Source: Comamonadaceae bacterium (GTDB taxonomy: Bacteria; Pseudomonadota; Gammaproteobacteria; Burkholderiales; Burkholderiaceae_C). From it: a stretch of 64,000 nucleotides of DNA. The notes beneath the pieces are model-generated. The model was not told where the DNA came from, did no database searches, and saw only the letters and a list, made by a program, of their open reading frames with translations. Below, one piece after another: positions 10,554 through 18,190 of this stretch (its first letter is position 1; every line of letters begins with the position of its first letter). The stretch covers positions 372,001-436,000 of the forward strand of contig JAIYAR010000010.1 of the NCBI GenBank assembly GCA_027488985.1. Direction: 5' to 3'. A program made the position numbers and the translations under genes.

Positions 10554-12525
10554 GTTCCCTGAGCTCCACCTGAAATTGCGTGTCGTCGTTCACGGGCCGC
10601 ATCGAAGGCAGTGCGGACAGCAGCTTGCGACCATAGCCCATGGTACGCAAGCGCACGTCGCACACCACCAGTACTCCTCGATCCGACTCCCTCCGAATCA
10701 ATCGCCCTACCCCTTGTCGCAAGGCCACCGCTGCCATAGGTAGCTGCACTTCATTGAAAGAGCTGCCCCCAGCATCATCCACTTGTTTGCAGCGGGCTTG
10801 CAGTAGCGGATCATCCGGTGGCGCAAAAGGTATTTTGTCAATCAGAAGCAATTGCAAGTTCTGTCCGGGAATGTCCACACCTTCCCAAAATGAGGCTGAG
10901 GCCACCAACACATAACCTAGCCCCGCCCTTTGCCGAAAGCGCTCCAACAGTTTTCTTTTAGAGCTTTCGCCTTGCACCAGTACTGATATGTCCAGATGAG
11001 GTGGAAGAAGCTTGCGCACCGCTTCACCAATCACCCGCATAGCACGCAATGTGGTGGTCAAAACCATGGTTCGTCCGCCAAGAATCTCTGCACCTTCTGC
11101 CGCCAAGGCAGCGACACGTACGCCATGGTTCGGGTGCGACGGCGCAGGAAACGCGGTAGGAACAAATAGCGCAGCTTGATCCTCGTAATTAAAAGGACTT
11201 TCAACCCTCAGCACCTTGGCACCACGAAGTCCCGTGGAATTTACAAACCAAGTCAGATCAGCGCCCGGACCCAAAGTCGCAGAGGTAAAGGTCCACGAGA
11301 CACGGGAACCTGCCTCCATCGCCCCTGTCACCTTACTCCGCATGGCCTCCGAGATATCCATGGGGGACTCCACGAAGCGCAGACGGGTGCCGTTGTCCAT
11401 CCAACGAATCAATCCCTCTTCCGCCGGGAGTGCAGCCCGATCCAGATGCTCCTTGAGCACCAAAGCACGTTCTGCAAGTACCGCCAACTCAGGATGTCCA
11501 TCAGCGACACCTTGCAGAGCATGCAAAAGATTGGCATGCACCTGTTTCAAGCGGCCTAAACGGCGCTCCCACAATCCTTGCGCCAAACCTTCCGGAACCA
11601 ATGCCTGCCATGGCAATCGCGGCAAAGATACAGCACTCTCTTGGCATACCAACTGCATGTCCACGACAGACATTTCAAGTTGCTCGACCAGCAGCTGCCA
11701 ATCGGCCAAACCGCGTGCCCACTGCAATCCTGCGAATACCACATCACGGCCCAGGTTCAGCAATTGCAAGGTCGACCACTGTCGCCCGAGAAACTGCACT
11801 CCGATATCGTTGAGCTGATGGGCTTCATCAAAGACCACCGCATGTACTGTAGGGAGAAGTTCAGCGACTCCGGATTCGCGCACGTTGGCGTCTGCAAAGA
11901 AGAGATGGTGGTTGATGACTACCACGTCCGCGGCCATGGCATCGCGCCGCGCTTTGTAGAGATAGCACCCCTGGTAGCGCGGACACTTGGATGTGGTGCA
12001 GTTTTCGCGGGTAGATGTGACCAGAGGAAGTACTTGTTGTGACTCCTCCAGTGCGGGCACCTCTGCGACGTCTCCCGTTCGCGTGGCCGCCACCCAGCTT
12101 TCAACCTGCCCCAACAAGCGCAAAGGTGCCGCACTTTGCAAGAGTCCGGAATGGCGTGCACCTGCCAATCGATGCAAGCACACGTAGCTGCTACGTCCCT
12201 TGAGCAACGCAACCTGTACAGGAAGCTTCAGTATTTCCAGGAGCTCAGGAATGTCGCGCGTGAAAAGCTGGTCTTGCAACGCTTTGGTCGCCGTTGAAAG
12301 AAGCACCTTCTGCCCACTCAGCAAAGCAGGTACCAAATAGGCGTATGTTTTACCCACGCCAGTACCGGCTTCGACCACCAGTACACCACCGTCCTCCATA
12401 TTGCTGGCCACTGCTGAAGCCATTTTTTGTTGTCCTGAACGCGGCAGGTATTCCGGCACCGCATTTGCCAACACTCCGCTGGAAGCGAATACACCGGCAA
12501 CACGCTCCGCCAACGGAGAACTCAT
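10522..12525 (-). CDS. DinG/YoaA-type ATP-dependent DNA helicase (XPD-like, Fe-S)
   Basis: 667 residues. Superfamily 2 helicase with Walker A EAGTGVGKTYAYLVPAL (about residue 52), a DEAH box in VVFDEAHQLND, and C-terminal motifs FWEGVDIPGQNLQLLLIDKIPF and QGVGRLIRRESDRGV. Cysteines in SSYVCLHR and ENCTTSKCPRYQGC fit the 4Fe-4S ligands of the XPD/DinG family. The helicase unwinds 5'-tailed, R-loop or G4 DNA; YoaA is linked to replication-fork repair. The start codon overlaps the stop of the small upstream gene at 12522 (ATGA). DinG and YoaA cannot be separated with confidence here. Confidence 0.93.
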   Translation of the reverse strand: MSSPLAERVAGVFASSGVLANAVPEYLPRSGQQKMASAVASNMEDGGVLVVEAGTGVGKTYAYLVPALLSGQKVLLSTATKALQDQLFTRDIPELLEILKLPVQVALLKGRSSYVCLHRLAGARHSGLLQSAAPLRLLGQVESWVAATRTGDVAEVPALEESQQVLPLVTSTRENCTTSKCPRYQGCYLYKARRDAMAADVVVINHHLFFADANVRESGVAELLPTVHAVVFDEAHQLNDIGVQFLGRQWSTLQLLNLGRDVVFAGLQWARGLADWQLLVEQLEMSVVDMQLVCQESAVSLPRLPWQALVPEGLAQGLWERRLGRLKQVHANLLHALQGVADGHPELAVLAERALVLKEHLDRAALPAEEGLIRWMDNGTRLRFVESPMDISEAMRSKVTGAMEAGSRVSWTFTSATLGPGADLTWFVNSTGLRGAKVLRVESPFNYEDQAALFVPTAFPAPSHPNHGVRVAALAAEGAEILGGRTMVLTTTLRAMRVIGEAVRKLLPPHLDISVLVQGESSKRKLLERFRQRAGLGYVLVASASFWEGVDIPGQNLQLLLIDKIPFAPPDDPLLQARCKQVDDAGGSSFNEVQLPMAAVALRQGVGRLIRRESDRGVLVVCDVRLRTMGYGRKLLSALPSMRPVNDDTQFQVELRELTKSSTMDPD

Positions 12526-12728
12526 GCTGATGCGTCCGGACTCAAGCTGTGCTCCAGCAACGTTATTTCATCGCGCAGGGCGAGACGCCGTTTCTTGAGC
12601 CTTTGCAACTGCAGATCATCGCGGATGCCGCCGGGAAGTTTCGCACCATCGATATGCACATCCAATTCATGATGGGCCATCCTCAATTCAATAAGCCGGC
12701 GCTCGGGGGAATGAAGATTGGTTTCCAA
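12522..12728 (-). CDS. YdcH/DUF465 family small protein
   Basis: 68 residues, entirely helical and charged (SPERRLIELRMAHHELDVHID, LQLQRLKKRRLALRDEITLLEHSL). The pattern matches the short coiled-coil DUF465/YdcH family, whose function is unknown. Its stop overlaps the start of the DinG-type helicase gene by four bases, so the two are probably translationally coupled. The start ATG is preceded by a weak ribosome-binding sequence. Confidence 0.8.
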   Translation of the reverse strand: METNLHSPERRLIELRMAHHELDVHIDGAKLPGGIRDDLQLQRLKKRRLALRDEITLLEHSLSPDASA

Positions 12729-12838
12729 AGGTAAAAGGGCCCCGCTAGGTGGTTAAACTGGTCGAGTGGTCTGTGATGCGTTCGATAATACGGCGACTTG
12801 CAAACTCCGGCACCGATTTACCCCTTCAACTTCACACC

Positions 12839-13600
12839 ATGTCATCTGGCTACCGCCTCAGCGCCTCCACCGGCATCCACAAGGGTGACCGCGAATACCA
12901 GCAAGACCAGGTATCCCTGTTCAAGCATCCAAGGGTGAACGGGTGCTTGCTGGCCATCGTAGCTGACGGCATGGGCGGGCGCAGTGGCGGGCGCAAAGCT
13001 TCAGACCAAGTGATGCTGACAGCCAAACAGTTGTTTGAGCGCTATGACCCGGACACCGATGACGCCGTAGCTACCCTGCGGCAGATGGTGCAAGAGGCCC
13101 ACATCGTCATCAAGCTCACGGCTATTTCTTCCGAAGAAGAGCCACACAGCACACTCGCTGCGTTTTTGATTAATCCGGGTGGCGACTGCCACTGGGCCCA
13201 TACCGGAGACTCCCGCGTGTACCAGTTCCACGGCAACCGCTTTATCAAGCGGACCATGGATCACTCTTATGTCCAAGCGCTAGTAAATCGCGGGGAAATC
13301 ACTGAGGAGCAGGCAGCCACGCACCCTCAGTCCAACATCTTGATGGGCTGTCTGGGCACTGAAAATGAGCCGCCTGTAGACTTCCATTTCATTCCCAAAT
13401 TGCGGACCGGCGATGTACTGATGGCCTGCAGCGACGGGGTGTGGCACTACTTCAACCATGGCGAGCTGGGCTCCGTGCTATCCACCCTCTCCGCACGAGA
13501 AGCCACCGAGTTTCTGATTGAGAAAGCCCGCTCCCGCGCCCGGGGCGGCGGTGACAACCTGTCAGTGGTCATCGTGAAAGTGGAATCTTTGCACCCCTAA
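12839..13600 (+). CDS. PP2C-family serine/threonine protein phosphatase
   Basis: 253 residues from ATG 12839; upstream in-frame starts add residues that do not look like the family. Metal-binding motifs are all present: REYQQD (Asp23), VADGMGG (Asp43), THTGDSRVYQF (Asp124), ACSDGVWHY and GGDNLSVVIV. It is a soluble Mn/Mg-dependent phosphatase, resembling bacterial Stp/PppA enzymes that reverse Hanks-type kinases. No partner kinase lies in the window. Its stop overlaps the end of the convergent gene at 13597 by four bases. Confidence 0.92.
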   Translation: MSSGYRLSASTGIHKGDREYQQDQVSLFKHPRVNGCLLAIVADGMGGRSGGRKASDQVMLTAKQLFERYDPDTDDAVATLRQMVQEAHIVIKLTAISSEEEPHSTLAAFLINPGGDCHWAHTGDSRVYQFHGNRFIKRTMDHSYVQALVNRGEITEEQAATHPQSNILMGCLGTENEPPVDFHFIPKLRTGDVLMACSDGVWHYFNHGELGSVLSTLSAREATEFLIEKARSRARGGGDNLSVVIVKVESLHP

Positions 13601-14148
13601 GGCGTGGTCGGCAAAGGCTCAGCCCGATCCTTTTTTTCCAGCAGACGTTTTTCTATTTCAGCCTTGCGGAGAGCGGCCTCTGCCTGCTTGGCTTCAAAAG
13701 CTGCCCGATTGGCCGCAGCCTGTTCAGGCGTAATGGACGTTGATTTTTCCGCAGAAGGAGCACCGGCCTTTGCCGGTACTGGAGCCACCTTGGGCTCAGC
13801 CGGAGGACTTGAGGCTTGCTTTCCCTGTGCCTCCAGGGTTCGTTGTACCTCGCCGGCTTGCTTTTCTTCCAGGCGCTGAAGTTGCTCACGGGTGCGTTCC
13901 GCGCGTTGAGCGTCGCGTAACGCCAGCTCACGCTTTCTCAGGACTGCCGCTTGTGCGCGCCGTTGCGCAGCTACCTCTGACAAACAGGCATTGACCGCAA
14001 AGCGCTCGTAACACAAGGCCTCGGCTTTGCTGCTCTCGGCCTGCAAAGTTGCACGCTCCGCCTCGACCGCCAGCAGGGAATCACCTCCCTGTGCTGGGGT
14101 CAAAGCAGAAAAGCCACACAAGCAAATGGCAAGAAAACTGCGCTTCAT
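13597..14148 (-). CDS. Exported Ala/Glu/Arg-rich coiled-coil protein of unknown function
   Basis: 183 residues. A signal peptide (MKRSFLAICLCGFSALTPAQG) is followed by a helical, heavily charged region with two cysteines in EALCYERFAVNACLSEVAAQRR, a long coiled coil (LRKRELALRDAQRAERTREQLQRLEEKQ), a Pro/Ala linker, and a second Ala/Lys/Glu helix. I do not recognise a named domain; similar short exported proteins occur next to zapE in Comamonadaceae. Its ATG overlaps the zapE stop (ATGA), so it is made with ZapE. A periplasmic structural role is only a guess. Confidence 0.72.
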   Translation of the reverse strand: MKRSFLAICLCGFSALTPAQGGDSLLAVEAERATLQAESSKAEALCYERFAVNACLSEVAAQRRAQAAVLRKRELALRDAQRAERTREQLQRLEEKQAGEVQRTLEAQGKQASSPPAEPKVAPVPAKAGAPSAEKSTSITPEQAAANRAAFEAKQAEAALRKAEIEKRLLEKKDRAEPLPTTP

Positions 14149-15242
14149 GTGAGTCGCGTGTCCACAGTGCGACGCTCCAAGTCCAGAAACTCTTTGGACT
14201 GCATCTCCGTCAAGCGCGACACGGTCCGGGGAAACTCATGCGACATGGGCCCCTCGGTGTACAGCTCCTCAGGCGCCACATCGGCGGACATGATCAACTT
14301 GACCCGCCGGTCGTAAAGCACATCCACCAACCAGGTGAAGCGCCGGGCTTCTGATGCCATGCGCACCGGCATATGCGGCACACCGCTCAGAAAGACGGTG
14401 TGGAACCGGGATGCAATTTCAAGGTAGTCATTCTGCGAGCGGGGTCCACCACACAAGGTCTTGAAGTCAAACCAGACCACGCCGCCTGCCTTGCGCTTTG
14501 CGCTGATCTGGCGAGCCTCAATATGCAACAGCGGGTCTTCATCGTGCTGCTCGGCAAGCGCATTGAAGGTGGCGGTCATCGCTACCTCTGCCACCGGGCC
14601 ATTGGGCACGTGGTAGAGCTTGGCATCTTCGAGGGTGCGCCGGCGGTAATCGGTTCCGTTGTCGACGTTGAGCACTTCCAGCTTGGCGTTCAACAGGGCA
14701 ATGGCCGGCAGAATACGGTCACGGTGCAGGCCGCCGGGGTACAGGTCATCCGGCTTGAAATTGGAGGTGGTGACAAAGCCCACGCCGTTGTCGAACAAAG
14801 CATTGAGCAAACGGTGGAGGATCATGGCGTCGGTAATGTCCGCCACGTGAAATTCGTCGAAACAGATCAGGCGGTAGCGCTTGGACATGCGCTTGCCTAG
14901 TTCATCCAGCGGATTCACGGTGCCTTGCAGGTTCACCAGTTCATGGTGTACTTCACGCATGAATTCATGAAAATGCAAGCGAGTCTTGCGCTTGAGCGGC
15001 ACGGCATTGAAAAAGCAATCCATCAGGAAGCTTTTGCCCCGCCCCACCCCACCATGCATGTACACGCCGCGCGGAATCTCCGGCCGGTTGATCAGCTTTT
15101 TGAGGGCATTCGATCGCTTGGCTTTGTAGTTAGCCCAATCGGTGGCACAGCGCTCCAAGGCCTCCACGGCCCGCAACTGCGCAGGGTCAGCGGTGTATCC
15201 ACGGGCCTTCAACTCCGCCTCATAGGCTACTTTGACGCTCAA
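14145..15242 (-). CDS. zapE: Cell division protein ZapE (AFG1-like ATPase)
   Basis: 365 residues. P-loop GGVGRGKSFLMDCFF at about residue 64-78 and Walker B LICFDEFHVADITDAMIL define the AFG1/ZapE family, supported by LHFHEFMREVH, FVTTSNFKPDDLYPGGL and FTWLVDVLYDRRVKLIMSADV. ZapE interacts with FtsZ and is needed for division under low oxygen or heat in E. coli. It follows the lpdA terminator by about 20 bases, so it needs its own promoter or read-through. The small exported gene downstream is coupled to it. Confidence 0.94.
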   Translation of the reverse strand: MSVKVAYEAELKARGYTADPAQLRAVEALERCATDWANYKAKRSNALKKLINRPEIPRGVYMHGGVGRGKSFLMDCFFNAVPLKRKTRLHFHEFMREVHHELVNLQGTVNPLDELGKRMSKRYRLICFDEFHVADITDAMILHRLLNALFDNGVGFVTTSNFKPDDLYPGGLHRDRILPAIALLNAKLEVLNVDNGTDYRRRTLEDAKLYHVPNGPVAEVAMTATFNALAEQHDEDPLLHIEARQISAKRKAGGVVWFDFKTLCGGPRSQNDYLEIASRFHTVFLSGVPHMPVRMASEARRFTWLVDVLYDRRVKLIMSADVAPEELYTEGPMSHEFPRTVSRLTEMQSKEFLDLERRTVDTRLT

Positions 15243-15257
15243 TACATGCTCCGGTAT

Positions 15258-15307
15258 GCTACAAAAAGAGAAGCTGCTAGCGCACGAAAGACGGGCGCTA
15301 GCAGCTT
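15258..15307. repeat. Copy F of the dispersed intergenic repeat
   Basis: GCTACAAAAAGAGAAGCTG opens the copy, followed by the family core AAGCTGCTAGCGC and its perfect inverted partner at 15295-15307. It resembles the copies at 28524, 31222, 34075, 48418 and 50071. Here the element is a perfect 13-base hairpin and acts as the likely lpdA terminator. It lies 16 bases after the lpdA stop. Confidence 0.7.
15261..15307 (-). terminator. Rho-independent terminator after lpdA
   Basis: Perfect 13-base stem (15271-15283 with 15295-15307) and an 11-base loop. On the minus strand it is followed by CTCTTTTTGT, a usable U-tract. It closes the odhA-odhB-lpdA operon. Confidence 0.82.
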
Positions 15308-15323
15308 GTTTGGCTTACAACAA

Positions 15324-16751
15324 TCAGAAGTTCAGCGTACGCTTTTCCACTGCCAACGCTGCTTCCTTGGTGGCTTCGCTCAAGGAGGGGTGTGCATGGC
15401 AGATGCGGGCGATGTCTTCCGCACTGGCCTTGAACTCCATGGCCACCACGGCTTCAGAGATCAACTCGGAGGCTTGTGGTCCAACGATGTGAACGCCCAG
15501 GATTTCGTCCGTCTTGGCATCAGCCAGGAACTTCACGAAACCGGTGGTGTCGCCCAACGCACGTGCCCGGCCGTTTGCCAGGAATGGGAACTGACCCGCC
15601 TTGTAGGCGACGCCATCTGCCTTGAGCTGCTGTTCGGTACGACCGACCCATGCGATTTCGGGGCTGGTGTAAATCACCCAAGGAATGGTGTTGAAGTTGA
15701 CGTGGCCATGTTGACCGGCAATGCGCTCAGCCACGGCAACGCCCTCTTCTTCCGCCTTGTGCGCCAACATCGGGCCGCGCACCACGTCACCCACCGCCCA
15801 GACACCGGGCAGATTGGTTTTGCAGTCAGCGTCTACGACGATGGCGCCGCGCTCGTCCAGCGCCAAGCCCACTGCCTCGGTGTTCAGGCCGATGGTGTTG
15901 GGTACACGGCCGATGGAGATGATGAGCTTGTCTACATCCAAGGTTTGGGCTTCGCCCTTGGCGTTGGTGTAAGCAACGGACACGCCCTTCTTGCCATTTT
16001 TGATTTCGCCGACCTTCACGCCCAGCTCAATCTTCAGGCCTTGCTTAGTGAACGCCTTGTGCGCTTCCTTGGCAACACCTTCATCCACGGCGCCCAAGAA
16101 CGTGGGCAAGCCTTCGAGAATGGTGACCTCGGAGCCCAGACGTTTCCACACGGAACCCATTTCCAGGCCAATCACGCCGGAACCGATCAGGCCCAGCTTC
16201 TTGGGCACAGCACCAATGTTCAAGGCACCATCGTTGGACAGGATGTTGACTTCATCAAAAGGCGTGCCGGGTAATGCGCGGGCATTGGAACCGGTGGCGA
16301 TGATGATTTGCTTGCCGGTGATCGTTTCTTCCGCATCGCCAGCCACCTTAATCTCGTAGCCACCTTCAGCAGCCTTGACGAAAGAGCCCCGGCCATGAAA
16401 GAACGCAATCTTGTTCTTTTTGAACAAGTACAGGATGCCGTCGTTGTTTTGCTTCACGACAGTGTTCTTGCGGGCAAGCATCTTGGCCACATCCATGCTC
16501 ACACCTTTCACCTCGATGCCGTGCTCGGCAAAGTGGTGGTTGGCGTGGTTGAAGTGCTCAGACGATTGCAGCAAAGCCTTGGAAGGAATGCAACCCACGT
16601 TGGTGCAGGTACCGCCGGGAGCGGGACCGCCAGCGGCATTCTTCCACTCGTCGATACAGGCCACATTGAAGCCCAGCTGGGCAGCGCGGATAGCGGCAAT
16701 ATAGCCACCGGGGCCGCCGCCAATGACGATCACGTCGAATTGTTTGCTCAT
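15324..16751 (-). CDS. lpdA: Dihydrolipoyl dehydrogenase (E3)
   Basis: 475 residues. Flavoprotein that reoxidises the lipoyl arm of the 2-oxoglutarate dehydrogenase complex with NAD. FAD site [21 protein letters not shown] at the N-terminus; redox disulfide in [19 protein letters not shown] site [16 protein letters not shown]; dimer-interface catalytic His-Glu in [16 protein letters not shown]. It is the third gene of the odhABlpd operon, 140 bases after odhB with a repeat between. The [16 protein letters not shown] block is normal for the family. Confidence 0.96.
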   Translation of the reverse strand: MSKQFDVIVIGGGPGGYIAAIRAAQLGFNVACIDEWKNAAGGPAPGGTCTNVGCIPSKALLQSSEHFNHANHHFAEHGIEVKGVSMDVAKMLARKNTVVKQNNDGILYLFKKNKIAFFHGRGSFVKAAEGGYEIKVAGDAEETITGKQIIIATGSNARALPGTPFDEVNILSNDGALNIGAVPKKLGLIGSGVIGLEMGSVWKRLGSEVTILEGLPTFLGAVDEGVAKEAHKAFTKQGLKIELGVKVGEIKNGKKGVSVAYTNAKGEAQTLDVDKLIISIGRVPNTIGLNTEAVGLALDERGAIVVDADCKTNLPGVWAVGDVVRGPMLAHKAEEEGVAVAERIAGQHGHVNFNTIPWVIYTSPEIAWVGRTEQQLKADGVAYKAGQFPFLANGRARALGDTTGFVKFLADAKTDEILGVHIVGPQASELISEAVVAMEFKASAEDIARICHAHPSLSEATKEAALAVEKRTLNF

Positions 16752-16820
16752 GAATTTCTCGCTTCTAGTTCCAGAGATTCAGCAGGACCGCAGTGCCTGC
16801 TTCCAGAAACACCGCGGAAC

Positions 16821-16874
16821 CGGCTTTGCCGGGCCGCTGGTGTTGCCCCCTGCAAGGGGGAGGCGGCAAAGCCG
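16821..16874. repeat. REP-like palindromic element between odhB and lpdA
   Basis: CGGCTTTGCC at 16821-16830 pairs with GGCAAAGCCG at 16865-16874, and inside it CCCCC and GGGGG (16846-16860) make a second nested hairpin. Elements with this sequence pattern recur between genes in Comamonadaceae (recalled, not checked). It lies inside an operon, where it could stabilise the odhAB transcript end or weaken expression of lpdA. Confidence 0.7.
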
Positions 16875-16891
16875 CCCGGGGGTGAGCCCGA

Positions 16892-18145
16892 TCAGATATC
16901 AAACAGCAGACGTGCTGGATCTTCCAGCGCTTCCTTCATGGCCACCAGACCCAGAACGGCTTCACGGCCGTCGATGATGCGGTGGTCATAAGACATGGCG
17001 AAGTAGTTCATGGGGCGAACCACCACTTGGCCGTTCTCGACCATGGCGCGGTCTTTGGTGGCGTGCACACCCAAAATGGCGGACTGGGGCGGGTTGATGA
17101 TGGGGGTAGACATCATGGAACCGAAGGTACCGCCGTTGGAGATGGAGAAGGTACCACCGGTCATTTCTTCAATGCCCAGCTTGCCGTCCTTGGCCTTCTG
17201 GCCGAACTCGGCAATTTTCTTCTCGATATCAGCGAAGCTCATTTGGTCGGCATTGCGCAGGATGGGCACTACCAAGCCACGGGGTGAGCCCACAGCGATA
17301 CCGATGTCAAAGTAGCCGTGGTACACGATATCGGTGCCATCGACCGATGCGTTCAACACAGGGAACTTCTTCAGGGCGTGCACCGCAGCCTTGACGAAGA
17401 AGCTCATGAAACCCAGCTTCACGCCGTGTTCCTTCTCGAAACGCTCTTGCATGCGCTTGCGCATCTCCATGACCGGAGCCATGTTGATTTCGTTGAAGGT
17501 GGTGAGAATGGCGTTGGTGGACTGGGACTGCAGCAAACGCTCAGCCACGCGAGCACGCAGACGGCTCATGGGCACGCGCTGCTCAGGGCGGTCGCCCAAA
17601 TTCACGGAAGGGGCTGCCACTTGAGGCAAGGATTTGGTAGGAACGCCCGTTGGGATTGCGGCAGCAGCTACGATTTTAGGAGCAGCGGCAGCGGCCAATA
17701 CGTCACCCTTGGTGATGCGACCATCTTTTCCTGTGCCTTCAACGCTACTGGCAGCGATGCCGTTGTCTGCCAAGAGCTTGGCAGCCGCTGGCATGGCCAC
17801 ACCGGCCTTGGAGTTACCGGCTGCGGCAGCAGCGGCCACAGGGGCTGCAGCTGCTGGCGCAGCGGCGGGAGCGGCGGCGGCAGGTGCCACGGCACCAGCC
17901 ACTGCGGCAGTGTCGATGCGGGCGATCAGCTGCTCGGCGGCCACGGTGGCACCATCAGCAGCCACCAATTCCACCAGAACACCGGCTGCGGGAGCGGGCA
18001 CTTCCATCACGACCTTGTCGGTTTCGACTTCGATCAGGATTTCGTCGACAGCAACTGCTTCGCCGACCTTCTTTTTCCATTGCAACAAGGTTGCTTCCGC
18101 CACAGATTCAGACAGCTGTGGGACTTTGACTTCTACGATTGCCAT
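16892..18145 (-). CDS. odhB: Dihydrolipoyllysine-residue succinyltransferase (E2 of 2-oxoglutarate dehydrogenase)
   Basis: 417 residues. N-terminal lipoyl domain with the lipoylated lysine in [14 protein letters not shown], then an Ala-rich linker, a peripheral subunit-binding domain ([31 protein letters not shown]) and the acyltransferase domain ending in the catalytic [13 protein letters not shown]. It transfers succinyl groups from lipoate to CoA in the TCA cycle. One lipoyl domain is usual for this E2. It starts 45 bases after odhA with a GGAAAG ribosome-binding site. Confidence 0.97.
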   Translation of the reverse strand: MAIVEVKVPQLSESVAEATLLQWKKKVGEAVAVDEILIEVETDKVVMEVPAPAAGVLVELVAADGATVAAEQLIARIDTAAVAGAVAPAAAAPAAAPAAAAPVAAAAAAGNSKAGVAMPAAAKLLADNGIAASSVEGTGKDGRITKGDVLAAAAAPKIVAAAAIPTGVPTKSLPQVAAPSVNLGDRPEQRVPMSRLRARVAERLLQSQSTNAILTTFNEINMAPVMEMRKRMQERFEKEHGVKLGFMSFFVKAAVHALKKFPVLNASVDGTDIVYHGYFDIGIAVGSPRGLVVPILRNADQMSFADIEKKIAEFGQKAKDGKLGIEEMTGGTFSISNGGTFGSMMSTPIINPPQSAILGVHATKDRAMVENGQVVVRPMNYFAMSYDHRIIDGREAVLGLVAMKEALEDPARLLFDI

Positions 18146-18190
18146 ATCTAATTCTTTCCGTAATGTGTTGGGGGGTGAAGTGCTGCTGAC

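Noticed and set aside
10522..12525. Cas3 or CasDinG helicase
   Set aside because: No cas genes are nearby, and the neighbour pair with a DUF465 protein fits a housekeeping DinG/YoaA helicase.
14925..16274. A 449-codon open frame on the plus strand
   Set aside because: Antisense to zapE and lpdA, with no recognisable domain and no ribosome-binding site.
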